A stretch of DNA of 64,000 nucleotides, taken from assembly GCA_019359325.1 (NCBI GenBank), contig JAHHHN010000007.1:286080-350079 (forward strand). Direction: 5' to 3'. The notes beneath the pieces were generated by a model. The model ran no database searches. It saw only the letters and a program-made list of their open reading frames with translations, and was not told where the DNA came from. This DNA comes from Mojavia pulchra JT2-VF2. GTDB lineage: Bacteria; Cyanobacteriota; Cyanobacteriia; Cyanobacteriales; Nostocaceae. Of this stretch, positions 54,947 to 63,835 are shown piece after piece. The position numbers were made by a program, and so were the translations under genes. Positions within the stretch are counted from its first letter, which is position 1. The number at the start of each line of letters is the position of its first letter.

Positions 54947-55963
54947 TCATTCTTCCAGTAATTCCCGGATAGCAGCACGAATAAAAGCTGCATCTTCAGG
55001 ATGTTGGTAGGGGTTACCTGCTCGGTGTCCCCAAATTGAGGGAATTGGAAGATACTTCGCCCCAGGAATTAGGGCAGCTTCAGCAGCACAATCTTCTGGA
55101 GTGAAGTATAAATCTGTTGTGGCAGGCATTACCAGTGTCTGAGATGGAATTGCAGCCAGAGCAGCTTTATAATCTTTTTGATAAGTTGAGTTATCGCTGA
55201 CATCGCAGCGTAGCCAAGTGTCGAGCATCGCTAGTAAATTGTGGGGATCGCGTTTTCTGTAGGTAGATTCCCACGCACGCAACAAGTAGTCTTCTAGGGA
55301 TGTATAACCCAGCTGATAGTAAATACCCTCCCGATAAAACGCTTGGGAAGCAGCCCAACTCGCATAAATCCGGGCAAAAGCTTTCAATCCCCGTTCTGGG
55401 AACACTTCAAAGCGATCGCCATTCCATGCAGGGTCTGCTGTTAAGGCGGCGCGTAGGCTTAGTAAAAAAATACGATTGTGGTCGGTGGTGCGAGCTGTAC
55501 CACACAGAGCAGCAATCCGAGCAACGCGATCGCCAAATAATGCCCCCCAGTGATACGCTTGCTGTGCGCCCATTGACCAACCGTAAATCAGCGCCAGACG
55601 TTCAACTTTGAACACTTCTCGCAATAGCTGTTCTTGAGCGCAAACATTATCTACATGAGTAAACCAAAAACCTCGTTCGCTCAAACCACAGTCTTGAGAG
55701 TTGCTAGGCGAAGTTGACATTCCATTCCCGAACATATTGGGAATAATAATGAACCAACGGCTGGGATCAAGAATGCCATCAGGATGAATTAGCCACTCAG
55801 TATCGTAATGTTGCGCTCCGTAAGAAGTTGGATAGAGAATGACATTAGTGCGATCGCTTGCTAGTTCACCATAAGTTTGGTAAACCAACCGCGCCTCAGA
55901 TAGAACAGCACCACACTGAAGCGTAAAGTTCTTCAATGTGAAACAACTTGGGGATTTTGTCAT
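54947..55963 (-). CDS. Alpha/beta hydrolase, MetX (homoserine O-acetyltransferase)-like
   Basis: The 338-residue protein has the MetX layout: FTLQCGAVLSEARLVYQTYG, the nucleophile Ser in YGWSMGAQQAYHW, the Asp in MPATTDLYFTPED, and the His in IWGHRAGNPYQ. Relatives transfer an acetyl or succinyl group to homoserine, or hydrolyse esters. The typical GSMGG of true MetX reads WSMGA, so a different acyl reaction is possible. Its start overlaps the end of the upstream desaturase gene by four bases, which suggests a shared lipid-related job. Confidence 0.75.
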   Translation of the reverse strand: MTKSPSCFTLKNFTLQCGAVLSEARLVYQTYGELASDRTNVILYPTSYGAQHYDTEWLIHPDGILDPSRWFIIIPNMFGNGMSTSPSNSQDCGLSERGFWFTHVDNVCAQEQLLREVFKVERLALIYGWSMGAQQAYHWGALFGDRVARIAALCGTARTTDHNRIFLLSLRAALTADPAWNGDRFEVFPERGLKAFARIYASWAASQAFYREGIYYQLGYTSLEDYLLRAWESTYRKRDPHNLLAMLDTWLRCDVSDNSTYQKDYKAALAAIPSQTLVMPATTDLYFTPEDCAAEAALIPGAKYLPIPSIWGHRAGNPYQHPEDAAFIRAAIRELLEE

Positions 55964-56922
55964 CCTTCCAACTGTCCCAATTGAGCGACAATATTCTGGT
56001 TGACCTTGATGTAGCCTGGATCAATATGAGTAAAGTGCGAATTTAATTGCTGATGTGCTTGCGGTAGCGCGTGAAAGGGGATTGACTGATACAAATGATG
56101 TTCTGCATGATACGACATATTCCACATCAACAATCGCATCGGCCAGAGTGTTAGGGTTGTGCGCGTATTCGTGAGCATATTTGCATCAAGAGAACAACCT
56201 GTATGTTCTGCCAGCAAAATCATACGTAAAATTGGTTGACCGACAAACAGAGGTAGCAGCCAATAAAGTACAAACCAAGGCTGACCTACGGCAATTGAGA
56301 TGGCGATCGCAGCTGCATAAACAGCTAATTGTAATTGAGTAGAGCGAATAACTTCAGATCGTCCTGTTTCTGGCACAAAAGGACAATCATCAAGTTGACC
56401 GAGTGCAATCCGAAAATGCCCACGTATCTTTCCCACCCACCAAGGTAAACCGCTAATTACCAACAAGTATTCACCCAGGTTTCTCGGTGTAATATCGGTC
56501 AGTTCCGGATCTTTGCCAGGAACGCGAGTGTAACGGTGGTGCCACTTGTGATAACGACGGTAAAATGTGCTGTTGTATAATGACAGCACGCCTGCACACC
56601 AAGCAACAACATCATTCAAACGGTTGTTAGCAAAAGCAGTTCGGTGACCGCCTTCGTGCATTGGTGCAAACATAGAAGCAAAACTAAAACCGTAGATTGC
56701 CAATGCTGGTATTGCCACAGGCCAATTGCCAAAGTTCGTCCCCCACACATAGCCACTGCATCCCATCACCGTTAGATGTCCTGCTAGTTGCACCAGCCCT
56801 TTCCAGTTAGAGCGAGCATTTAAAATACTTAATTCTTCGACACCAATAATCTGCTCGGAGTTGTAATGCTGAACAGTCTCCTCATCTAATAATTGAGATT
56901 GAGCAATGGCATCACTAGACAT
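55960..56922 (-). CDS. Fatty acid desaturase / carotenoid hydroxylase-type membrane enzyme
   Basis: The 320-residue protein starts MSSDAIAQSQLLDEETVQHY. Three histidine boxes are clear: HEGGHRTAF, HKWHHRYTR and HAEHHLYQS. Four or more membrane helices lie around them. These boxes bind the diiron centre of membrane desaturases and ketolases/hydroxylases. The substrate could be an acyl lipid or a carotenoid. Its stop overlaps the MetX-like gene (ATGA), so the two form a translationally coupled pair. Confidence 0.85.
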   Translation of the reverse strand: MSSDAIAQSQLLDEETVQHYNSEQIIGVEELSILNARSNWKGLVQLAGHLTVMGCSGYVWGTNFGNWPVAIPALAIYGFSFASMFAPMHEGGHRTAFANNRLNDVVAWCAGVLSLYNSTFYRRYHKWHHRYTRVPGKDPELTDITPRNLGEYLLVISGLPWWVGKIRGHFRIALGQLDDCPFVPETGRSEVIRSTQLQLAVYAAAIAISIAVGQPWFVLYWLLPLFVGQPILRMILLAEHTGCSLDANMLTNTRTTLTLWPMRLLMWNMSYHAEHHLYQSIPFHALPQAHQQLNSHFTHIDPGYIKVNQNIVAQLGQLEG

Positions 56923-56999
56923 AATTAGAACCCTATATGAATTTAGATAGGCGAAATTATACGTACAATACATCTTTATTTAAAAATTGTCTGGCAAAA

Positions 57000-57568
57000 G
57001 CAAAAATATTGTCAGAACTTACGCACTCAGATCCCCCAACCCCCTTAAAAAGCAGGGCCGTTTCATTCGTTGCTGTTTAAGATTTGTCAAGAGGATAATC
57101 TCACGCAAAGGCGAGCCAGTGCGTTGGGCGGCTTTGCCGACTTGAAGCAACTGGCGTCGCAAAGGCGAGGCAGCGACGGGTACGTAGGGGGTTCCCCCCA
57201 TGAGCGACTGCCGTTGCAAATAAAAACAACGTATTTAGGGCTTAAGGCGCAAAAATTTTTTCCTAAAATTTAGGGCTTGCCCTAAATTTTAATCTCTTTG
57301 ACCCTTGTAATTTTAACCATTTGAGGGGATGAAACAGCCCTGCTTTCCAAGGGGGGCTAGGGGGGATCAATAAGTGCTTAAAATCACAGCCAACCACTTT
57401 TCAAACAACCTCTTAGATTCTTTTTCCCCAGCTTTTTATATCAAGTTCGGATAATTAGTTATAATTCCCACATCTGTGCAAAAACCGCGAAATCTTTTCT
57501 CCCTACCCCCTGCCCCCTGCCCCCTGCTTCCCTGCGGTCTTAATGATAAGTCTTAACCGAACACGATA
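57000..57568. repeat. Repeat-dense intergenic region
   Basis: No gene is supported. Three repeats are stacked here: the 62-bp element at 57158-57219 (inverted exact copy of 11697-11758), a perfect 12-bp hairpin at 57265-57290, and at 57340-57410 the right half of the MITE family of 41296-41504 (GATCAATAAGTGCTTAAAAT, CCACTTTTCAAACAACCT). The end carries a further repeat shared with 53351-53400 (ATGATAAGTCTTAACCGAAC). Confidence 0.8.
57265..57290. repeat. Perfect 12-bp hairpin
   Basis: AAAATTTAGGGC and GCCCTAAATTTT pair exactly around TT. The AT-rich distal part and GC-rich loop side could act as a bidirectional terminator between the desaturase promoter region and the response regulator's 3' end, though no long T run follows. 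Confidence 0.6.
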
Positions 57569-58003
57569 TTATTTATTTGGAAGTCCCCTATTAAGCTGAT
57601 GGGCGTTTAGGCAAGCAAACTCGGCAACCAAATAGAGCAATTCATCCAAGATGACTGGCTTACGTAAATACATCTGAAAACCAGCTTTTAATGCATATAC
57701 GAAGTCTTCCTCTTTAACAAAAGCACTTAGGGCAATGGCTGGAATCCATCGGTCTCGCGCCGCCTCTAAATTTCGGACTTTTGCAAGCAGTGAGTGACCT
57801 GCTGCATCCGGTAAATAAATTTCGCTGATCACCATGTCCGGCAGAAAACGGGACATTACATCTAGTGCTTCACCAGATGTTGCAACAGCTTTAATCTCTG
57901 CTCCCTCTGTTTCAAAGAAAATCTTGAGCAATTCTCTAGTATCAACATGATCATCGATAATTAGCAATCGTAGACCATCAACACCGATGGATTGATGATG
58001 CAT
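57569..58003 (-). CDS. Stand-alone response-regulator receiver with Glu at the phosphosite
   Basis: The 144-residue protein is a CheY-like receiver without an output domain. The acidic pair Asp17/Asp18 (LLIIDDHVDTREL) and the Lys in YLRKPVIL are present. The phosphoacceptor position, normally Asp before a hydrophobic-x-x-Pro, reads DMVISEIYLPD with Glu61. Glu often mimics phosphate in this fold, so the protein may be locked in an active-like state. Its kinase, if any, is not adjacent. The next gene upstream, a Crp/Fnr regulator, is 145 bp away on the same strand. Confidence 0.85.
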   Translation of the reverse strand: MHHQSIGVDGLRLLIIDDHVDTRELLKIFFETEGAEIKAVATSGEALDVMSRFLPDMVISEIYLPDAAGHSLLAKVRNLEAARDRWIPAIALSAFVKEEDFVYALKAGFQMYLRKPVILDELLYLVAEFACLNAHQLNRGLPNK

Positions 58004-58148
58004 TAATCATTCCTTCTTGTACTTTTTTAACCTTGAGTAGTAATAGCATTAAAATGCTTAATTCTTAACTATACAAATGCTCAAGGTTAGGAGTCGGTAC
58101 GGTTTAGCGCATCAGGTAGATAAGAGCAGAGATTATCTCTCCCTAGAG

Positions 58149-58871
58149 CTAGCTCTGTGTCCCTAGCAACCGAGCATACTCGTTTTTGATTATGGAATAA
58201 CACTCACAAGATGTATCTACCAAGTCTTCCCGATTCAGAATGGTAATATTTCCACGCTTGTAGCTAATTATTCCAGATCGGCTGAGTGTGCCAGCTGCCA
58301 CCGTAACACCAGAGCGGCGGCAGCCCAGCATGTGGGCGAGAAATTCTTGAGTCAGAGGGAATGCATCTGATTGCACATGGTCAGATGTTATCAGCAGCCA
58401 ACGGGCGAGTCGCTCTTCTATGCTGTGCACGCGGTTGCAGGCTGCTGTTTGTGTCACTTGGGTGAACAGCGCTTGCGTGTAACGCAACAACAAACTTTGA
58501 AGCTCCCCACCCCGGTTAAATTCCGTCTTAAGTTGCTCTGCTTTCATCCTCATCCCACTGTCTGCAATCTGCACAAACGCGGTTGTGGTTGTAGAATTGC
58601 CGCCCCAAATTACAGGAAGACCAACCATACCATCATTGCTAACCACACCAGCTTCAACGGTCGAGCCGTCCTCTTGGTTACAGACTAAAGAAGCTATTGC
58701 CTGATGGGGAAAATAGACGTGTGTGATTGGTTCGCCTGCTTCGTAGAGAACTTGCTTAAGTTCAAGATGTACTCGCTCTAGGTGGGGAACTAGGCGTTGA
58801 TACTCAGAAGCCGACAGTGCAGCAAGTATCTGATTTTTTATTGGTAGATGAGACTGGTTAGATACAGACAT
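58149..58871 (-). CDS. Crp/Fnr-family transcriptional regulator, intact
   Basis: The 240-residue protein starts MSVSNQSHLPIKNQILAALS; GGAGG six bases before the ATG at 58871 fixes the start. The cyclic-nucleotide-binding-like domain is in residues 15-130 (GEPITHVYFPHQAIASLV). The winged helix is LTQEFLAHMLGCRRSGVTVA, with a conserved tail DTSCECYSIIKNEYARLL. Cys residues of true Fnr iron-sulfur clusters are not present at the N-terminus. It is the functional paralogue of the broken gene at 450-1154. Confidence 0.9.
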   Translation of the reverse strand: MSVSNQSHLPIKNQILAALSASEYQRLVPHLERVHLELKQVLYEAGEPITHVYFPHQAIASLVCNQEDGSTVEAGVVSNDGMVGLPVIWGGNSTTTTAFVQIADSGMRMKAEQLKTEFNRGGELQSLLLRYTQALFTQVTQTAACNRVHSIEERLARWLLITSDHVQSDAFPLTQEFLAHMLGCRRSGVTVAAGTLSRSGIISYKRGNITILNREDLVDTSCECYSIIKNEYARLLGTQS

Positions 58872-59275
58872 TAAAATCCTCCAAGTCAACTATTTTGCGA
58901 AGAGCAACAGCTGTTGGCAACTTGAGAGGAGCTAAAAACTAGTCCCAATATGTCAAAAGGTGAATTTCTTTCAAAAGTTGCAAGCTTAACAACTACAACA
59001 TCACGTCAGACTCTACACTAGTGATACACTTAGGTTTGACGCACTGCTTAATATTGGCACATTTTTCGTTGGGAATCCGTCCGATTTCGTACCAATGAGT
59101 GTATAAGCGATAATCTGGGGAGCATCCCCTTTTGAAGAGACACCGGGCGATTGGAAGTTGTGGCTATACAAACTAAACCTGTGCAGGCGGGTTTTCGGTT
59201 TTCAGATAGTCCGCGTTCGCGTAGCGTTCCGAAAGAAAGGCGGACTTCGTTTGTGTAGCCTTAGACTGAAGTATG

Positions 59276-59617
59276 AGAGGTTGTTTGAAAAGTGTTTCGC
59301 TGTGATTTTGGGCACTTTTAAATCCCCCCTAACCTCCCTTAAAAAGGCTACCGTGTACACACAAGTCTTTGAGAGTTGTCCCACAGGCTTTTGATCCCCC
59401 CAACCCCCCTTTTTAAGGGGGGCTAAAATCCCTCAAAGTCCTCCAATTTATCGGAGGATAATGACGGATCTACAATGATTTCGGTTTAGTACAGAGATGT
59501 GTGTACACCGTAGCCTTAAAAAGGGGGGAACCGGAATTAAAGTCCCCCTTTACAAGGGGGATTTAGGGGGATCTAGAACGTTTTGCTACCGACAAAAGGA
59601 CTTTTCAAACATCCTCT
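59276..59617. mobile_element. MITE-like element carrying a nested insertion
   Basis: The ends AGAGGTTGTTTGAAAAGT and ACTTTTCAAACATCCTCT are inverted repeats of the family of 41296-41504, with this copy in the opposite orientation. Inner sequence also corresponds (GGGGGATCTAGAACGTTTTG here, CAAAACGTTTTAGATCCCCC there). At 342 bp it is about 130 bp longer, explained by the insertion at 59346-59515. It lies in the 768-bp gene-free stretch 58890-59657. Confidence 0.85.
59346..59515. mobile_element. Nested MITE-like insertion (170 bp) with TTAAAAA target duplication
   Basis: The ends are GGCTACCGTGTACACACA and, as complement of the right end, GGCTACGGTGTACACACA. TTAAAAA stands directly on both sides (59339-59345 and 59516-59522), as expected of a target-site duplication. 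The host element's G/C-run arms are cut by it. No ORF is inside. Confidence 0.85.
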
Positions 59618-59657
59618 GAGGGGCTATTTGCTGTATTACGCTGTAGTTTCAGAAAAT

Positions 59658-60440
59658 TTATTCTCTTGGAATTTTAGGAAAACTGGTGTTTGTAGCTTGG
59701 AAGAATTCCTTGCTCTCAAACCCAAAAGTATTAGCTACAAGCGAGTTGGGAAAACTCTGAATTTTTTGATTATGAGCTTGTACCGCTTGGTTGTAACGCA
59801 TTCGCTCTACAGCTAGGCGATTTTCAGTACCTGTTAGCTCATACTGAAGATTGATAAACAATTGGCTAGATTGCAATTGGGGATTGGTGGCGGCATAATT
59901 GCGGAAGCGGTCGATCGCTTGATTAATTTGTACCGTAGTAGCAGCTTTTTCATTGGGAGTAGCTGCTTGCAAATAAGCCTGACGCGATCGCACCAATAAA
60001 GAGACTAACTCTTTTTGCTGTTTGGCATAAGCTTGTGTCACATTCACAAGGTTGGGGATTAAATCGGCACGTCGCTGGAGTTGATTTTCTACTTGCGCCC
60101 AAGCTGCTTCAACTCTGGTGCTACTACTTTGTATAGAGTTATAAGTCCAGGCAATCCAGACAGCCAATGCAGTTACTATCCCTGTACCAAAAATCAGTAG
60201 TGTTTGGCGCAGATGAGCTAAGTGCTTTTGTTTCTCTTGTTGTTGTTTGTGCTTTGCCTGTACATCTCGGATAGCTTGCTGAATATACTCAGCAGGAATA
60301 TCAACTTCTTGTCCTGCTGCCACTAATTCAGAAGCCGAGTAACTTTGAGTGTGATTGGCATAGTAGCGCGAGGCTAACTCTAGCACCTCTGGGGCAATCT
60401 CTTCAGGAATTCTCTTTTGTTGATTGTTCATAACATTCAT
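59658..60440 (-). CDS. LemA-family membrane protein
   Basis: The 260-residue protein has an N-terminal 80-residue extension (EEIAPEVLELASRYYANHTQ), a membrane helix (LIFGTGIVTALAVWIAWTYN), and the LemA core: VEAAWAQVENQLQRRADLIP, LVNVTQAYAKQQ, YELTGTENRLAVERMRYNQA. Its role in bacteria is unclear. It follows the TPM gene by three bases and is certainly in the same operon; LemA/TPM pairs are widespread. Confidence 0.9.
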   Translation of the reverse strand: MNVMNNQQKRIPEEIAPEVLELASRYYANHTQSYSASELVAAGQEVDIPAEYIQQAIRDVQAKHKQQQEKQKHLAHLRQTLLIFGTGIVTALAVWIAWTYNSIQSSSTRVEAAWAQVENQLQRRADLIPNLVNVTQAYAKQQKELVSLLVRSRQAYLQAATPNEKAATTVQINQAIDRFRNYAATNPQLQSSQLFINLQYELTGTENRLAVERMRYNQAVQAHNQKIQSFPNSLVANTFGFESKEFFQATNTSFPKIPRE

Positions 60441-60443
60441 AAT

Positions 60444-61670
60444 TTACCAGCTACCGCCAGCACCACCACCACCGCTACTGCCACCGCCAAAGCTACCACC
60501 ACTGCCACCACCACTGCCACCACTATAACCACCACCACCCCATGAACTGCTGGGTGGAGGAGGCGGAGGAGGCGGTGGCAAGCGAGGAATTATTTCCTCA
60601 TTTTCGTGGTGATAAGAACAACTGTGGCACTCATTGATAATTAGTCGTCTTCCCGAACTGTATTGCGTAGCTGGTTGGACAGTCTTCACAGTATGGATGA
60701 CAGTCAATTCCTGACAGTGGGGGCATTCCCGAAATTTAGATGCATGGGATTGTTGGGCAACAATGTGGAAGCCAGTACCAGTTAGCTTCTGGCTGCAATT
60801 GGAACATCTCCAACCCTCAAATTTAACACTACCTAAGTTTTGTGCTGTTTTTTCCGGTTTGCTTAGATATGAATCGACTGTGGTTTCGTCTACTTTTTCC
60901 ATTGGCTGTTGGCAATCAGCACACAAAAAAATGTAATTGCCCTTACTTCTACGCGTATGCCCTTTTGGTTCAATGAACATTTTACGAGGGCGCACCAGGT
61001 AAACACCACCTGCGATCGCCACTACCAATATTCCACCCCCGGTTACAAGTCTCCAAAATATAGCGTTATCTTCAGTTATTGTTTCTACATTTGGGGAAGC
61101 TACCGGGTTTGGATCTGTTAGCTGGTTTACAGACGAGACGCGATCAGACTCTAAGACAACTATTAGTGCTTTCGTTCCTGCGAGTGTACCATCTTCAAAG
61201 TCTCCTTTTTTGAACCGCGGGATGATTTGGTTATCGATAATGTTTCCCACTTTAGCATCGGGCAAAATCGCTTCCACACCGTAACCAGTCTCAATTTCCA
61301 CGCGGCGATCGCCTACTGAAATCAAAAACAATATGCCATTATCTTTTCCTTTCTTGCCGATTCCCCAATAATTAAACAGTTCTGTTGCAAATTCTTTGAC
61401 AGAAGCAGCAGGAGCAGTTGCTGGCACAGTTACCACCGCTATTTCTGTACCATTTTTCGCTTCCAACTGAGAAATTATCTGATTGATTTGGGTTTCTGTT
61501 TTTTCGCTGAGGATATCTCCCATATCAGTTACCCAACCACCAGACTCCTTTCTGGGATTAGGAACTTCTTTGACAGTCAAACCTAGGGTAGAAAGGGGAA
61601 AAAGAAATATGGCAGAGGAAAATAAACTCACCCAAAAAAAGCGTTTTGGTTTTAGTAAATTAAATTTCAT
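60444..61670 (-). CDS. TPM-domain (TLP18.3/Psb32-like) protein with zinc-ribbon and Gly-rich tail
   Basis: The 408-residue protein has a signal peptide (FFWVSLFSSAIFLFPLSTLG). The TPM domain spans about 40-180 (GWVTDMGDILSEKTETQINQ, NGILFLISVGDRRVEIETGY). After a membrane helix (GGGILVVAIAGGVYLV), paired cysteines form ribbon-like knuckles (CADCQQP, CSNCSQ, CPHCQ, CHSC). The C-terminus is Pro-run then Gly/Ser-rich (GGSGGGSGGSFGGGSSGGGG). Plant relatives serve photosystem II repair; here the LemA operon favours a membrane-associated role. Confidence 0.85.
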   Translation of the reverse strand: MKFNLLKPKRFFWVSLFSSAIFLFPLSTLGLTVKEVPNPRKESGGWVTDMGDILSEKTETQINQIISQLEAKNGTEIAVVTVPATAPAASVKEFATELFNYWGIGKKGKDNGILFLISVGDRRVEIETGYGVEAILPDAKVGNIIDNQIIPRFKKGDFEDGTLAGTKALIVVLESDRVSSVNQLTDPNPVASPNVETITEDNAIFWRLVTGGGILVVAIAGGVYLVRPRKMFIEPKGHTRRSKGNYIFLCADCQQPMEKVDETTVDSYLSKPEKTAQNLGSVKFEGWRCSNCSQKLTGTGFHIVAQQSHASKFRECPHCQELTVIHTVKTVQPATQYSSGRRLIINECHSCSYHHENEEIIPRLPPPPPPPPPSSSWGGGGYSGGSGGGSGGSFGGGSSGGGGAGGSW

Positions 61671-62243
61671 TGCTTTAACCTCCAGCAGGCAACTGACAAA
61701 AGCCTGTTTAAGTACAATCAGCTTCTGCTGTGCGTTTGTCCTCTTAGAGCTTTTTTATTAACTTAACCAGCCATGAATATTTCACTACACAATTCACGAG
61801 GTCATTTCCAGATGCCGCTACTTTTATTTTGAAATTTAGATATAGGACTCATATTTGATTTTTGAACAAAATTCAGTACACCTTTATTCCTTCTTCCCAG
61901 TCCCCAGTCCCCACTCCCCAGTCCCTTACCTCTACGAGTGATTCAGAAATCAAATCGGATTGCTATAGCGTAAGGAGTAGGCACAAGGAATGCATGGATT
62001 TGTGACCAGTAACTAATGTTTCAGTTCGCTGGCGCAAACTGTTAGCCAGGGTTGGCAAGGGTGCGATCGCCTCTGTTTAAAAGTTGCACGGGGAAAAGGT
62101 AGTCAGGGTTTGGAAGTATTCATCAATTATCATTGATAAAATAGAATAGGATAAATTTCTATGTTATTCAGTCATCAGTTGTGAATTTTGAAATTTATAC
62201 CATGCTTGTTACTGATTACTGATTACTGATGCTGCGAGGAATT
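61671..62243. other. Intergenic region before the Uma2 gene
   Basis: About 570 bp without a supported gene. It contains CCCCAGTCCCCACTCCCCAG-type low complexity near 61900 and repeated ATTACTGATTACTGAT near 62210, a sequence also seen as an inverted repeat near 42233-42279. It must hold the promoters of the divergent TPM and Uma2 genes. Confidence 0.5.
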
Positions 62244-62882
62244 ATGCTGCTAACTGAACGACGCGCTGATCGAGTAGTTCTCTACAATATCAGTTGGCAA
62301 CAATTTGAGAATTTATTAGTAGGCTTAGGTGAAAGTCGTGCAGCTAGAGTAGCTTATGATGATGGCACGTTAGAGATTATGACACCATTACCAGAACACG
62401 AATATTACAAAGAAATAATTGGTGACATCATCAAAGATGCGGCTGAAGTTTTAGAGCTAGATTATGAATGTTACGGCTCAACTACCTGGAAACGAGAACT
62501 AAAAAAGGCTGGGATCGAATCTGATAATTGTTTTTATTTCCAAAATGAAGCTTTAATTCGAGGTAAGCTCAAGTTTGATCTAAATCAAGATCCACCTCCA
62601 GATTTAGCTTTAGAAATTGATGTTACTAGTAAATCTTTAGATCGCTTTCCCATCTATGCGCGGTTAGGTGTGCCTGAAATCTGGTCTTATGATGCTGAAG
62701 AAATCAAAATTTACCAGCTGCAAGGTGAAGAATATATACAAAGACAAACAAGTTTAGTGTTTCCGAATTTGAAAATTCAAGAAATTCCCTCACTAATTGA
62801 AAGATACCGCATGGCAGGAAGACGAGTTTTCCGGCAAGCAATCAGGGAGTGGGTAAGGGGACAGATGGGTCAACAAGAGTAA
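62244..62882 (+). CDS. Uma2-family (DUF820) PD-(D/E)xK-like protein
   Basis: The 212-residue protein starts MLLTERRADRVVLYNISWQQ; AGGA just before the ATG at 62244 selects it over one five codons upstream. The nuclease-like core shows DLALEIDVTSKSLDRFPIYA and LGVPEIWSYDAEEIKIYQL, the acidic and Lys residues typical of Uma2. These proteins are multiplied in Nostocales and presumed DNA-cutting, without known biological role. No operon partner is seen. Confidence 0.88.
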   Translation: MLLTERRADRVVLYNISWQQFENLLVGLGESRAARVAYDDGTLEIMTPLPEHEYYKEIIGDIIKDAAEVLELDYECYGSTTWKRELKKAGIESDNCFYFQNEALIRGKLKFDLNQDPPPDLALEIDVTSKSLDRFPIYARLGVPEIWSYDAEEIKIYQLQGEEYIQRQTSLVFPNLKIQEIPSLIERYRMAGRRVFRQAIREWVRGQMGQQE

Positions 62883-63114
62883 GGGGTGCGATCGCTTTTC
62901 GTTAGAAGTGGTGTGGTAGAAAGGCGGTAATATTTGGATTTGTTTTTTTGAATGAGTCAATTTGTTGGTTGTTAGGTTCATGAGGTAAGTTTACCAATTT
63001 CTAACTAGGCATTCCCGCAGGGTAGGAGCGCAGAGGTAAACGCAAAGTAACGCAGAGTATTTCTAGGGGTCAACCGCTACGAATTACAACAATATACAGG
63101 TTTTGCTGTGGCGT

Positions 63115-63274
63115 GACTCGCAAATTAAGTTTCTGACTCGCAAATTAAGTTTCTGAATCGCAAATTAAGTTTTTGATTCGCAAATTAAGTTTCTGATTCG
63201 CAAATTAAGTTTTTGATTCGTAAATTAAGTTTCTGAATCGCAAATTAAGTTTCTGAATCGCAAATTAAGTTTTT
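63115..63274. repeat. Eight-copy 20-bp tandem repeat
   Basis: Eight units of GACTCGCAAATTAAGTTTCT follow one another without gaps, with variation restricted to the third base (C, A or T), one C/T change inside, and the penultimate C/T. A ninth partial unit (GAATCGG) ends the array. Twenty bases is near two helical turns. It is noncoding and lies 200 bp before the next gene. Confidence 0.97.
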
Positions 63275-63472
63275 GAATCGGATTTTAGCTTCACAACTCA
63301 TAAACCTGTTTTTCTCAACTTATTTCCGCAAACATACCCGTAATTATCCAGTTTGCTAATCCCCACTCATACTTTTAAAATTCTGTAGCTTCACTCAGGC
63401 TAGTGCATCTGCTGGTTGCGTATTGTAATGATATCTCAATAACTCCGTTGAAAGTCCAAATAGGAAAACTTT

Positions 63473-63835
63473 ATGGCACAACGCAAACGCAACTCCCCCG
63501 CACTCACCAAAGCTGAACGACGGATTGAAGGAATACAGATGATTAATCCTGAGTTAGACTTTGGCAATGGGTTATCAATAGCTATTTACAACAGGAAAAT
63601 TCTGGAAATACGAGAAAAGCTAGCCGCCTACAATCAAGCACGAGCGATAGTAGATAAAAGACAGAATGCGTTACTAGAAGCAGAACGTGAGTTAAATAGT
63701 TATTCTGAGCAAATGCTGCTGAGTGTTGCATCCCGCTATGGCAAAAATAGTGATGAGTATGGGTTGGCTGGTGGAACGCGCAAGTCAGACCGCAAGAAAG
63801 CACGTCCGGCGGTCAACCAAGAGGTAGTTATATAA
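63473..63835 (+). CDS. Conserved cyanobacterial small basic protein
   Basis: The 120-residue protein starts MAQRKRNSPALTKAERRIEG. The middle is helical (KILEIREKLAAYNQARAIVD, EAERELNSYSEQMLLSVASR), and the C-terminal part reads YGLAGGTRKSDRKKARPA. I recall the last motif from uncharacterised cyanobacterial proteins, but no function is known to me. The basic, coiled-coil form suggests nucleic-acid or structural binding. The 165 bp that follow to the window end hold no visible gene. Confidence 0.7.
   Translation: MAQRKRNSPALTKAERRIEGIQMINPELDFGNGLSIAIYNRKILEIREKLAAYNQARAIVDKRQNALLEAERELNSYSEQMLLSVASRYGKNSDEYGLAGGTRKSDRKKARPAVNQEVVI

Noticed and set aside
59158..59394. Open frames within the nested MITE region
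   Set aside because: They cross terminal repeats and G/C-run arms of the elements and cannot be genes.
63115..63274. Possible CRISPR array
   Set aside because: The units are contiguous 20-mers without spacers, and no cas genes are visible in the window.
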